A DNA stretch of 64,000 nucleotides, taken from assembly GCA_040218145.1 (NCBI GenBank), contig JAVJQK010000135.1, positions 1-64,000 of the forward strand. The letters are read 5' to 3'. A program made the translations under genes and the position numbers. The notes below the pieces were generated by a model. That model was not told where the DNA came from. It did no database searches and saw nothing but the letters and a program-made list of their open reading frames with translations. The stretch comes from Sandaracinaceae bacterium. GTDB lineage: Bacteria > Myxococcota_A > Polyangia > Polyangiales > Sandaracinaceae. Shown here in pieces: positions 17,453-26,108 of the stretch (positions are counted from its first letter, which is position 1; each line of letters begins with the position of its first letter).

Positions 17453-19090
17453 ATGCACAGGTTCTTCATCGCGCTCACGCTCGCCCTAGCCACCGCCTGC
17501 GGCGGCGGGGTCCGACAGTTCGCGCTCCAGGAGCCGCTCTGGCAGGACGATGACCGGCAGCCGTTCACGCCGCGTCCTCCGCAGGCGCGCTACGCCCCGT
17601 ACTTCTGGGACGCGATGGACAACATGATCTTCCGTCGCGCGTCCGAGGCCTTCACCTTCGAGCTCTCTCAGGAGGCCATCGACGTCAACGCGCTCGACGA
17701 GGTGCCGGACAGCAGCTGGTTCCACAACCGCATCGGGCGGTGGGGCATGGCCCCCGCGGAGCTCGCGCGCGGCGCCTGTGGTGAGGAGACGGGCCCACCG
17801 CCTGGCCCGTGGCGCGTCGTCGGCGGCAAGCCGGACGGCGCCACGCCGGGCTTCCTCATCGAGTCGGCGGACGGTACGCGCTACCTGCTCAAGACGGACC
17901 GCGCGGGGCAGCGCGAGCAGGCGACGGCGGCCGACGCCATCGCGGCCGCGGCCTACCACGCGGCGGGGTATCACGTGCCTTGCAATCGTGTAGTGTTCTT
18001 CCGGCCCGACGTGCTCGAGCTCGCGCCCGACGCCGAGGTGAGCGGCTCCGATCGACCCCTGACGGAGGAGGACGTGCGAACGGTGCTGGAGGGGGCGACC
18101 GAGGGGCCCGACGGGACGCGGCGCGCGGTGCTCAGCCGGTTCATCGAGGGCACGCCGCTCGGACCCTGGAGCTACACGGGCACGTGGGACCTCGACGCGA
18201 ACGATGTGGTGCCCCACGAGCGTCGGCGCGAGCTGCGCGGCATCTACGTCCTGAACGCCTGGCTGGATCACTGGGACTCGCGTCAGCACAACACGCTCGC
18301 GGCGTGGATCGAGGCGCCCGGCGGCGGCGGGCACGTGCGGCATTACCTGATCGACTTCGGCGAGTGCATGGGCATGGTCGAGGCGCCGCATCGCCGCGGT
18401 CCGCGCATGGGGCACAGCGTGTGGCTCGACTTCGGGCACGTGGTCGAGGACACGCTGGGGCTCGGCATCGTCCAGCGCGCCTGGGATGGCCGGGAGCGAC
18501 ACCCGGTGCTCGGCTACTACGGCGTCGCGCACTTCGACCCCGACGGCTGGACCCCGCAGTACTGGAACGGCGCGCTCGACCGGCGCACGGCCCGGGACGA
18601 GGCGTGGGGCGCGCGTATCCTCGCGCGGTTCCGCGATCCGCACATCCGCGCGATGGTGTCCCTCGGTCACTTCTCCGATCCGGAGGTCGCCGAGCGCCTC
18701 GAGGGCATCCTGCGCAGTCGCCGCGACCGGGCGCTCGAGCGCTACCTGATGGCGCTCTCGCCGCTCACGGAGCCCGCGCTGCGTCAGAACGACGAGGGGA
18801 GGGCGGAGCTCTGCCTGACCGACCTCGCGGTCCACGCGGGGCTCCGGACGCGGCGTCTCTACACCGCCCGGCTCCTGCACGCGGGGGCCACGCGGTCGCT
18901 CGAGACGCGTCGCCAGGAGGAGGGCGTCTGCGTCGCGTTCCCCTCGATCGACGGGGAGGGCGGCTCCACCGACTACGCGATCGTCGAGGTCGACGCGGCC
19001 AGCCCGGGGCGCGACGAGTCGCGGCGGCTCTCACTCCACTTCTACGTCACCGGTCCCGACCGTCTCCGGCTGGTCGGCCTCGAGCGCTGA
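17453..19090 (+). CDS. lipoprotein with protein-kinase-like catalytic residues
   Basis: 545 residues. Lipoprotein signal (MHRFFIALTLALATAC). The middle of the protein shows the spacing of a kinase-like fold: RYLLKTD (K147, beta-3 lysine), LDHWDSRQHN (D275 and N280, catalytic-loop Dx4N) and YLIDFGE (D301-F-G, metal-binding). Such sets occur in HipA, FAM20C/CotH-like and PI3/4-kinase-like families. I do not recognise the exact family. ORFs around it carry no cytoplasmic targeting, so the domain would sit outside the inner membrane, where ATP is scarce. It follows the barrel gene by 25 bp. Its last 60 bp overlap the convergent porin gene. Function as a kinase, AMPylase or pseudo-enzyme is open. 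Confidence 0.7.
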   Translation: MHRFFIALTLALATACGGGVRQFALQEPLWQDDDRQPFTPRPPQARYAPYFWDAMDNMIFRRASEAFTFELSQEAIDVNALDEVPDSSWFHNRIGRWGMAPAELARGACGEETGPPPGPWRVVGGKPDGATPGFLIESADGTRYLLKTDRAGQREQATAADAIAAAAYHAAGYHVPCNRVVFFRPDVLELAPDAEVSGSDRPLTEEDVRTVLEGATEGPDGTRRAVLSRFIEGTPLGPWSYTGTWDLDANDVVPHERRRELRGIYVLNAWLDHWDSRQHNTLAAWIEAPGGGGHVRHYLIDFGECMGMVEAPHRRGPRMGHSVWLDFGHVVEDTLGLGIVQRAWDGRERHPVLGYYGVAHFDPDGWTPQYWNGALDRRTARDEAWGARILARFRDPHIRAMVSLGHFSDPEVAERLEGILRSRRDRALERYLMALSPLTEPALRQNDEGRAELCLTDLAVHAGLRTRRLYTARLLHAGATRSLETRRQEEGVCVAFPSIDGEGGSTDYAIVEVDAASPGRDESRRLSLHFYVTGPDRLRLVGLER

Positions 19091-20764
19091 GGGCGCGTCG
19101 CTGGAAGCCTCGGGCTCCTCCTCGAGGAGGTGGAGGTAGTCCTCGGGCTGCTCGTCGGTCGGCGCCTCCGCCTCGTCTTCGGTCTCCAGCGAGTCGAGGA
19201 TCCACCTAGGCAGGTCCTCGAGCTGCTGGGCCTGCGGGGTCTCGTGCTCGGCCGCGCGGCGCTCCTCCAGCTCTTCCTCCGTGTGCAGCTCGTCGACGTG
19301 GTCGAGCGCGTCCTCGGAGACCTCCTCGTGCTGCTCGAAGCCGCTCCCCGTCACCGCGCGATAGGTGTCGAGGGCGAGCTGCGTGGCCGCGCCGGTCACC
19401 CCGCTGAAGAAGATGTGGATCTCGTGGCTCTGGACGTCGGTGCGCACGTAGCCGGGGCCGAACGGATCGACCGGGCGGAACCCGGTGCCGAAGCCGTGCA
19501 CGTAGCCGAGCCCGAGGCCGAAGTCGTAGCGGTCTCCCTGCACGCCGAAGCCCGCGCTGACGCCGAGCCGGTCCACGCGGTCGGGCAGGTACCGGGTGCG
19601 CTCCCCGACCATCTGCGCCGGCAGGCCGCTCAGCTCGAAGAAGGTCCCGAAGCGGAGCGGGATCTCCTCGGTGATCTGGATCTCCGCTCCGATCGCCGCG
19701 TCGAAGATGACGTCGGTCCAGTAGCTGTCCGGGAAGTACGTGGCCGCGGGGCGGTCGCCGTCGAGCGGGACGGGCTGCCCGAGCGGGAACACGGGGTCGT
19801 TGGGGCTCCCCTCCGAGCCGGTCAGGCCGAGGTCGAGCCCGACGCCGAGGCGCGGGTCGAGGCGAAAGTAGCTGCCGACGCGGAGCTCCCACGGGAGGGT
19901 GGCCTGCACGTCGAGCTGCTCGTCGTTGACGCGGAAGAAGCCGGACCCCTCCGGCATGCTCGCGTCCGCCGTCACGCGCTGGAAGAACGCGCGCCCGCTG
20001 TCGAAGAGCTCGATGCCGGGCGCCTGGAACATCACCGAGAGCTGCACCCACTCGTCCGGGCGCCACGAGGCGCCGAAGCGGAGCGCGAGGCTCGTCGCGC
20101 TCACGTCCACGCGCACGTCTCGCGCGACGAGCGTGCCCATGGTGCCGCCGTTCGTCAGGCCGATGGCCTGGGACCAGTTCTCGCGGTATTCGCGGTCGTA
20201 GATCGACAGCGCCGCGGTGACGCCGAGCGAGACCTGGTTGCTCGGCCGGAACGCGTACGCCACGTAGAACCAGCGCACCTCCTGGGTGTCGCGGACCTCG
20301 AGCGTGCTGGCGATGCCCCGCCCCAGATCCGCGTCGTCATCGAGGAGCTCGCGGTCCACCGACTGGGTGATCGCGCTGCCCGCCGCGAGCGCGTGCTGGC
20401 GGACGTTCGTCGCGTCGCGAGGCCCGAACTTGAGCACCGCGCCCAGGAAGACGGGCACCGAGAGCAGCCCGCTGTCGGTCAGGTCGCTGAGCCCGAGCAC
20501 GCTGTTGTACCCGTCGACCAGGGTGTAGCTCCGGAACGTGCGCAGCGAGAGGCTCGCGCCCGCCGCGGTGCCGGGCGTGTCCGCGAGGCCGGCCGGGTTG
20601 TAGTAGGCGGCGGAGGGGCCCGCGGCCGACGCGACGACCGCCCCGCCCAGGCCGAAGGCGCGCTCGCTCAGGAGTGGGTTTCGCTGCCCGCGTTGCCCCG
20701 CGGCGCCCGCCGGAACGGCGAGCATCGCGAGCATCAGAGGGATCACCGTTTGGGAGGCTCTCAC
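19031..20764 (-). CDS. FadL/OMPP1-like outer membrane protein with long acidic tail
   Basis: About 577 residues from the GTG at 20764, which gives a signal peptide (VIPLMLAMLAVPAGAAGQ). The early AYYNPAGLADTPGT is the classic N-terminal motif of FadL/TodX hydrophobic-solute porins, and amphipathic strands follow to about residue 460. The last ~110 residues are a highly acidic, low-complexity tail (EEELEERRAAEHE, EEEPEASSDAPSALEAD). That is odd because outer-membrane barrels normally end in an aromatic strand, so the tail probably projects into the periplasm or outside. Divergent from the gene at 20850 across 85 bp; 60 bp of its 3' end overlap the convergent kinase-like gene. Confidence 0.78.
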   Translation of the reverse strand: MRASQTVIPLMLAMLAVPAGAAGQRGQRNPLLSERAFGLGGAVVASAAGPSAAYYNPAGLADTPGTAAGASLSLRTFRSYTLVDGYNSVLGLSDLTDSGLLSVPVFLGAVLKFGPRDATNVRQHALAAGSAITQSVDRELLDDDADLGRGIASTLEVRDTQEVRWFYVAYAFRPSNQVSLGVTAALSIYDREYRENWSQAIGLTNGGTMGTLVARDVRVDVSATSLALRFGASWRPDEWVQLSVMFQAPGIELFDSGRAFFQRVTADASMPEGSGFFRVNDEQLDVQATLPWELRVGSYFRLDPRLGVGLDLGLTGSEGSPNDPVFPLGQPVPLDGDRPAATYFPDSYWTDVIFDAAIGAEIQITEEIPLRFGTFFELSGLPAQMVGERTRYLPDRVDRLGVSAGFGVQGDRYDFGLGLGYVHGFGTGFRPVDPFGPGYVRTDVQSHEIHIFFSGVTGAATQLALDTYRAVTGSGFEQHEEVSEDALDHVDELHTEEELEERRAAEHETPQAQQLEDLPRWILDSLETEDEAEAPTDEQPEDYLHLLEEEPEASSDAPSALEADQPETVGTGDVEVE

Positions 20765-20849
20765 GTCCGGCACGTACGCACGGCGCAGGTCCGGGCGAAC
20801 ATCTCGCGGCCTCCGGCGTCGAAGACCCCGTGATAGCGTCGGGAGCAAC

Positions 20850-22736
20850 ATGATTCGTGGGTCGTCCATGGCAATCGCCGCCCTCGCCTCGCTCGCGCTG
20901 CCCGCGGGCGCGGCGGCGCAGGCGGCGGGCATCCGGGTCGTCGAGGTGGACTCCGTGCGGGTCGATGGCAGCCTCGGTGACTGGCGCGGGGCGCGCTTCA
21001 CGCCGGTCGGGCAGGGCACCGACGCGTCGATGCGGTTCGCGCTCGGCCACGACGACGAGGGGCTCTACGTCGCGGCGATGGTCTTCGACGAGCGCCTCGT
21101 GCGCACATCCAGCCCGGGGGCCCGCGAGGACGCGGTGATCCTCACGCTCTCGATGCCGCAGCGGCGGGGGCGACGGGCGGTGGACCTCTTCCTCTTCGCG
21201 GGCGTGTCGGGTCGCGGCGCGGCGAGCGCCGGGCTGGGCGCGTTCGGGCGCAGGCCTCGCCCGCTGAGCGGCGTCCGGATCGTGGAGGGCCCGCTGCGCC
21301 GCGGCAGAGGCTACGTGCTCGAGGCCTTCGTCCCGTTCTCGGTCCTGCCTGGCGGCGAGCGCTGGGAGGAGGCTCGCGCGAACATCCGCTATCGCGACGT
21401 CGACCAGGAGGCGCGGCCCGAGGTCGAGTCCGAGCCCGCGCTCATCGATGGCGTGGACGCGCGGCACCTCGACCGCCTGGTGCCCCTCATGGCCACGGGA
21501 GGCGCGAGCGGCGCGCTCGGCGAGTTCCTGAACGCGCGCGGCCTCGGCGCCGCGCGACCGAGCCACGATCTGCGCGGCGACGTGGCCGAGGATGGCCGCC
21601 CCGAGCGCGTCTTCGTGGTCGATCGCTTCCTGGTGATCACAGGCCCCGGCTACCGCGGCGGCAGCGGCTACGGCTATCACCAGCTCCCCATCGAGCAAGC
21701 CTCGGACGTGCGAGACGCGGAGCTGCGCGACCTGACGGGCGACGGCCAGCGAGAGCTCGTCATCGTGCTGCGTCAGCGCAACGCCCAGGGCGAGCGCGAT
21801 CTCTGGCAGGTCATGGATCTGAGCGGCGACTCCCCGCGCGCGATCTTCGGCCTGGAGATCCGCAAGGCGGTGACCGGCTCGGGCTCGGTCGAGGCGCGGG
21901 TCCGCGTGCTGCGCGCGCGCCGCGGCGCCCCGGAGATCGAGGTCCGGGCGCACCGCGCGAGCGGGCTCGACGCGGAGAGCTACCAGGAGGCGCCGGCGGC
22001 CGACGTCGAGCCGATCCTGTTGCCCTGGGGCCCCATCCGCGCGCGACGCTATCGCTGGAGCGGTCGGGGCTTCGAGCAGACGACCGAGCAGGCGAACCCT
22101 CGCTATCGCCCCCCGGCGCCCGAGCGCGCGACGCGAGAGGCGGCTCCCACCGAGCCGGCCGCGCCCACCGAAGAGCAGCTCCTCGCCGCCTTTCGCCGAG
22201 AGGCGCGGATCCGTCGCGGCGCGCGCCCGCGCTTCCGCATGCAGGCCAACTTCGCGGGCGACCGGGCGCAGGAGACGGGCCTCGTCTACGGCCGCCAGCT
22301 CGTCATCGTCGGGCCGGGCATCCAGGGGGGCCGCAGCTTCCTGACGTACTCCATCCCCGCGCCGACCGACGACGACCTGCTCGACGTCAGCGCGGCCGAC
22401 GTCACGGGCGACGGCCGGGCCGAGCTCCTCTTCCGCGTCCGCCAGCGCTTCGGCGAGGTCGAGCGCGAGGTGCTCGCCGTGCACCAGGTGACCGAGCGCG
22501 GCTTCCCTCGGCTCCTCGAGGTCGAGGTGAAGCGGACGCAGGGCGATCGCGTCATCGAGAACCAGGTGGTCGCGCGGCGCGGTCGCCTCGAGATCCGGCC
22601 AGGGCGCGCCGTCGGATGGGACGCCAGCAGCTGGACCTTCACGCGGAGCGAGCAGGACTCGGCCGAGCCGCTGCTGCTGCCCTGGCAGGACCGCGCGGTC
22701 CGCTACCGCCTCCGCGGCGGGCGGCTCGCGCGCTAG
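20850..22736 (+). CDS. secreted CBM9-like domain protein with FG-GAP-like repeats
   Basis: 628 residues. Signal peptide to PAGAAAQ (~residue 24). Residues ~30-190 resemble the DOMON/CBM9-like fold found at the start of outer-membrane and carbohydrate-binding proteins (VDGSLGDWRGARFTPVG, then DEGLYVAAMVFDERLV). The remainder holds two similar blocks (~220-400 and ~430-620), each with LTGDGQRELVIVLRQR or VTGDGRAELLFRVRQR, the calcium-loop style of FG-GAP/VCBS repeats, and each ending in LLPWG or LLPWQ. The two blocks therefore look like an internal duplication. Likely periplasmic or surface. Divergent from the porin-like gene, sharing an 85-bp control region. Confidence 0.7.
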   Translation: MIRGSSMAIAALASLALPAGAAAQAAGIRVVEVDSVRVDGSLGDWRGARFTPVGQGTDASMRFALGHDDEGLYVAAMVFDERLVRTSSPGAREDAVILTLSMPQRRGRRAVDLFLFAGVSGRGAASAGLGAFGRRPRPLSGVRIVEGPLRRGRGYVLEAFVPFSVLPGGERWEEARANIRYRDVDQEARPEVESEPALIDGVDARHLDRLVPLMATGGASGALGEFLNARGLGAARPSHDLRGDVAEDGRPERVFVVDRFLVITGPGYRGGSGYGYHQLPIEQASDVRDAELRDLTGDGQRELVIVLRQRNAQGERDLWQVMDLSGDSPRAIFGLEIRKAVTGSGSVEARVRVLRARRGAPEIEVRAHRASGLDAESYQEAPAADVEPILLPWGPIRARRYRWSGRGFEQTTEQANPRYRPPAPERATREAAPTEPAAPTEEQLLAAFRREARIRRGARPRFRMQANFAGDRAQETGLVYGRQLVIVGPGIQGGRSFLTYSIPAPTDDDLLDVSAADVTGDGRAELLFRVRQRFGEVEREVLAVHQVTERGFPRLLEVEVKRTQGDRVIENQVVARRGRLEIRPGRAVGWDASSWTFTRSEQDSAEPLLLPWQDRAVRYRLRGGRLAR

Positions 22737-23935
22737 CGCGCCGCGTTGCCTTCGAGGCTGGGCGTGCGCTCGTGCCGGACGCCGGGGCCGCACCGGAGCC
22801 GGAAGGTGCGCAGCACGGGCGGCTCCTGCGCGTCGCTCTGCCGCTCGCCGACCGCGACGAGCAGCGCTCCGTCCACGCACGCGCCGACCGCCTGCGGGAA
22901 GCGCGCGTGGTACTCGTAGATCTGCTGCTCGGCCTCGACCGGGGACAGGTCGGCGTCGAGGCGGCGGAGGTTCACCATCGTCACCTCGCGGCTCGAGCGG
23001 CGCGCCATCACCGCGAACACGTGCTCGCCGCAGGGCACGAGCATCGGCGTGATGTCCTCGCCGTCGGCGCGTCCCGGGCTCTCGAGCGCGTCCTCTCGCA
23101 GGCGCAGCCGCTCGTCGAGTCGGCCGACGAACGCGCGGTGACGGCTGCTCCGCAGGTCGCGCACCGTCACCATCGGCCCCGCCTCGTCCGCGACGAGGTG
23201 TACGCGCGCGCCCAGCTCGCGCACGGCCAGCGACGGCCGGGGCGGCTCCTGCCCGCGCTGCACCAGCAGATGTCCGCCTTGCCGACCGCGCTCGAGCCAG
23301 CTCTCCGTCCAGGCCACCACGCGCGCGTCATCCGCGGCGGCGAGGTGCAGGCTGGGCGCGCTGGCGATGGTCTCCGACGTCGAGATGGGGAAGCCGGGAG
23401 GCAGGTCGCCCAGCGGCCCGTCGGCGACGAACGCGCGCGCGGCGAAGGTGTCCGCGCTGCGCCACCCGACGACGGCGCGCTCGCCCCGCACGACGAGGTC
23501 CACGCCGTGGCTGTCGGGCCCGACCGGGCCGGTGCGCGACGTGAGGACCGCGCTCGGCGTGCCCTCGCCGACGCGCACGCCGAACAGCGCGACGTAGCCG
23601 TCTCGGCCGCGGTCCGCGTCGCCGGGGCGGACGCAGGCCACGTGCAGCGCGCCGCCGTCGGCGTCGAGGGCCACGCCGCCGGGGCAAGGCGCGCCGACCC
23701 GCACGGGCTCGCCGCGCGGCGCCCCGCGCGCGTCCAGCCGCCGCACGAAGAGGCCTCCGCGCTCGGACCACGCCAGCGCGGCGCCGCTCTCGTGGGGCAC
23801 CAGATCGATCCCGTCGAAGCGCGCGCTCTCGGCCCGCGCGTGCTCGACGGTCTCCTCGAACCCGCACCCGACGGGCTTCGGTCGCTCGTCGTCGCACGCG
23901 CCGCAGAGGATCGCGAGCAGCGCGACGAGGATCAG
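22733..23935 (-). CDS. putative lipoprotein, probable beta-propeller
   Basis: About 400 residues. The reading frame clearly begins with a lipoprotein signal (LILVALLAILCGAC), but no ATG, GTG or TTG lies at a sensible place. The CTG at 23935, which overlaps the stop of the upstream uridylyltransferase, is the best candidate. The coordinate is therefore provisional, and coupled or re-initiated translation is likely. The mature part has repeating strand patterns (VRRLDARGAPRGEPVRVG, VGWRSADTFAARAFVADG, VAWTESWLERGRQGG) typical of seven-bladed propeller lipoproteins of myxobacteria. No catalytic residues recognised. Its end abuts the convergent CBM9-like gene (4-bp overlap). Confidence 0.6.
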   Translation of the reverse strand: MILVALLAILCGACDDERPKPVGCGFEETVEHARAESARFDGIDLVPHESGAALAWSERGGLFVRRLDARGAPRGEPVRVGAPCPGGVALDADGGALHVACVRPGDADRGRDGYVALFGVRVGEGTPSAVLTSRTGPVGPDSHGVDLVVRGERAVVGWRSADTFAARAFVADGPLGDLPPGFPISTSETIASAPSLHLAAADDARVVAWTESWLERGRQGGHLLVQRGQEPPRPSLAVRELGARVHLVADEAGPMVTVRDLRSSRHRAFVGRLDERLRLREDALESPGRADGEDITPMLVPCGEHVFAVMARRSSREVTMVNLRRLDADLSPVEAEQQIYEYHARFPQAVGACVDGALLVAVGERQSDAQEPPVLRTFRLRCGPGVRHERTPSLEGNAAR

Positions 23936-25071
23936 AGCACGCCGCGGGCCTTCAGCAGCGCGCGGATCTCGGGCCGCCGCGCCTCCAGCTCCGCGGGATC
24001 CTTGACCGGCTGGAAGCGCCCGTCCGCCCCGCTGCGCGCGACCTTCACGAACGCGCTCGGCAGGAACGCGGTGAGCTGACCGACGAGATGCTCGAACTGC
24101 ACCGCCTCGCGCCCGTCGACCTTCTTGCGTACCGCGAACCACGTCAGGGGGAAGTCCCGATCCAGCGCCTCGGCGTCGAGGACGAAGGAGTTGGTGTTGA
24201 AGACGCCGATGGTGTCCTGATCGAAGTCATCGGGGAAGCGGAAGGCTTCCACGATCTGCAGGTCGCCGTCGACGCGCGCGGGCGCGCCGCCCTTGTCGCC
24301 GGGCTCCTTGGCCACCACCTCGGCCGTGATCTTCGCGCCCGACGCTTCGTTCGCCTCGAGGTGCGCGCCGATGATCGCGGGGTCGAGCGTGGCGCCGAGG
24401 TTGTCCACGTTGGACATGTAGAGCAGCTCGCCGCCGCTCTCGCGGAACGCCTTCAAGGCGCCCGAGCGCCGCAGCGCGTCGGGCAGGTCGCCGTGCCCGG
24501 GCGCGTAGGGGGAGGCCGCGCCGTCCTCGTCCGTGAAGAGCGCGCCGTCGCTCGTGAGGCGCAGCGAGATGAACTGCGCGAAGGTCGTGACGGGCGCGCG
24601 CGCGGTGCTCATCTCGGCCCCGAGTCGCTCCACCTCGTCGTGCGTGGCGAAGCTCGTCATCGCGAACATGGGGATCGTCGCGTCCAGGGTCTCCGCGAGC
24701 CGACGCGCGTCCTGGAGCTTCAGCGCGAGGAAGCTCTGCCCGTCCACGGCGTCGACCGACGCCTTGACCACCCCGCCGAAGCGGGTCGCCATGCCGCCGG
24801 CGAGCACGACGATGCCGACCTTGCCGGCCGCCATCGCGGCGCGCCCCTTCGCGGTCAGCCGCTCGCGATCGGCGCTGCCGAGCTCGGGGAGGGCGCGCAC
24901 GTCGTCGTCCTCGGGAGGGCGGACCGCGCCTTCGATGCGGTTGGCGTCATCGCCCGCCTCGCCGCGGTCCAGGCGCGCTCGGAGGGAGGCGAAGGTCTCG
25001 CCGTCGAAGCCGTAGCGTTGAAGAAGCGCCGTCGTCTCGGCGTCTAGTTCGAGGTCGTGGGGGGAGCTCAT
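23932..25071 (-). CDS. UDPGP-family uridylyltransferase (UDP-glucose/UDP-GlcNAc pyrophosphorylase type)
   Basis: 379 residues of the PF01704 UTP:sugar-1-phosphate uridylyltransferase family. The nucleotide-binding loop is VVLAGGMATRFGGVVK (~residue 87). Later landmarks are the strand LLYMSNVDNLGA carrying the metal-binding Asp, and IGVFNTNSFVLD, QFEHLVGQL. Bacterial members make UDP-glucose or UDP-N-acetylhexosamine for glycans. The eukaryote-like type 1 fold is less common in bacteria than GalU but frequent in myxobacteria. ATG at 25071. A probable lipoprotein gene overlaps its stop. It is divergent from the WXXGXW lipoprotein across 141 bp. Confidence 0.88.
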   Translation of the reverse strand: MSSPHDLELDAETTALLQRYGFDGETFASLRARLDRGEAGDDANRIEGAVRPPEDDDVRALPELGSADRERLTAKGRAAMAAGKVGIVVLAGGMATRFGGVVKASVDAVDGQSFLALKLQDARRLAETLDATIPMFAMTSFATHDEVERLGAEMSTARAPVTTFAQFISLRLTSDGALFTDEDGAASPYAPGHGDLPDALRRSGALKAFRESGGELLYMSNVDNLGATLDPAIIGAHLEANEASGAKITAEVVAKEPGDKGGAPARVDGDLQIVEAFRFPDDFDQDTIGVFNTNSFVLDAEALDRDFPLTWFAVRKKVDGREAVQFEHLVGQLTAFLPSAFVKVARSGADGRFQPVKDPAELEARRPEIRALLKARGVL

Positions 25072-25164
25072 GTCGGGCGCACCTCTATCCCATTCCGGAC
25101 GGGTCTCGCAAATGGATGGAATCGTTGTTGCAGAGTCGTTTGGGTCGAACAGTTTTGACGGGTC

Positions 25165-25190
25165 GTGTGCCGCGGTGGTCCGTGGCACAC
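25165..25190 (+). promoter_or_regulatory. strong 5'-UTR hairpin before WXXGXW lipoprotein
   Basis: Arms 25165-25175 and 25180-25190 pair over 11 bp (one G-U) around a TGGT loop, 22 bases before the ATG at 25213. No T-run follows, so attenuation, translational control or an operator palindrome are all possible. Confidence 0.45.
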
Positions 25191-25212
25191 TGAGCCGGGA
25201 GGTAGACACGGA

Positions 25213-25893
25213 ATGAAGAGCCCCGAGCGTTGGATTCGAGCCTTGCTGCTGGTGGGTCTGGGAGCGCTCGCGCTCGCGGCCACCGGTTGCGCCACCCGCG
25301 TGTATGCGCGCCCCGCCTCCGGCGCCGTCTACGGGACGAGCTCCGTCGCGGTGTACCAGGCCCCGCCGCCCCGTCAGACCGTGGCCGTTCGCCCGGCCGC
25401 TCCGTACGGCAACGCGGTGTGGGTCGAGGGCCACTGGCAGTGGAACGGCGGCCAGTACGTCTGGGTGGACGGCTACTACGTGCAGCAGCGTCCCGGCTAC
25501 ACGTTCCAGCAGCCCCGCTGGGTGCAGCAGGGCGGCCGCTACGTCTACGTCCAGGGCGGCTGGGCCCAGGGCGGCCGTGTCGTCCACCACGTCCGGCCTG
25601 CGCCGCGCGTGCGCGCCCGGACGGTCGTACGTCAGCCTCGCCGTGGGCGCGTCGTGGTGCAGCCGCGCCGCGGCCCCGTGGTGCGGCAGCGGACGGTGGT
25701 TGGCCCCCGCGGGGGTAGCCGAACCGTCGTCCAGGGGCGGCGCGGAGGCAGCGTCACCGTGCGGCAGAGCCCGCGCGGGCGGACCACCGTACGGCGTCGT
25801 CCCCCGGCGCGTGGCCGCGGCGTGACCGTGCGCGCCCGCGGCGGACGCGGCGGAGGCCAGCGGGGCGGCAGCGTCACCGTGCGGCCGCGCTGA
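25213..25893 (+). CDS. lipoprotein with WXXGXW repeats and Arg-rich tail
   Basis: 226 residues. Lipoprotein signal ends ALALAATGC. The central part has WXXGXW-type repeats (PF12779): VWVEGHWQWNGGQYVWVDGY and RWVQQGGRYVYVQGGWAQ. From residue ~125 to the end the chain is an arginine-, valine- and glycine-rich tail with quasi-repeats such as RTVVRQPRRGRVVVQPRRG and a repeated GGSVTVR, strongly basic (pI very high by eye). WXXGXW proteins are envelope lipoproteins of unclear role. A basic tail may bind DNA, polysaccharide or the acidic LPS surface (inference). A strong hairpin precedes the start, and a terminator follows at 25916. Confidence 0.78.
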   Translation: MKSPERWIRALLLVGLGALALAATGCATRVYARPASGAVYGTSSVAVYQAPPPRQTVAVRPAAPYGNAVWVEGHWQWNGGQYVWVDGYYVQQRPGYTFQQPRWVQQGGRYVYVQGGWAQGGRVVHHVRPAPRVRARTVVRQPRRGRVVVQPRRGPVVRQRTVVGPRGGSRTVVQGRRGGSVTVRQSPRGRTTVRRRPPARGRGVTVRARGGRGGGQRGGSVTVRPR

Positions 25894-25915
25894 GCCCGCT
25901 CGAGCAGCTCGTCTG

Positions 25916-25945
25916 GAGCCCGCGTGCCAACCGGCCCGCGGGCTC
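25916..25945 (+). terminator. probable intrinsic terminator-like hairpin
   Basis: GAGCCCGCG (25916-25924), 12-base loop, CGCGGGCTC (25937-25945), a perfect 9-bp stem 23 bp after the WXXGXW gene's stop. The T-tract is weak (TGCTGT), as is usual at this GC content. Confidence 0.55.
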
Positions 25946-26108
25946 TGCTGTATCCGTCCGTTCGCGCCGGAAGCGTGAACGGCGGTTCCATCTGGGACCA
26001 CGGCTCCTAGGGAAACCGACACTGGCGCCCGGGTGAGAATGCCTGAGGATGTGCTTGAATGAGGGCTGCTTTGTCCCGGCACTCGAAGACACGTGAGGCA
26101 CCCCCGCC

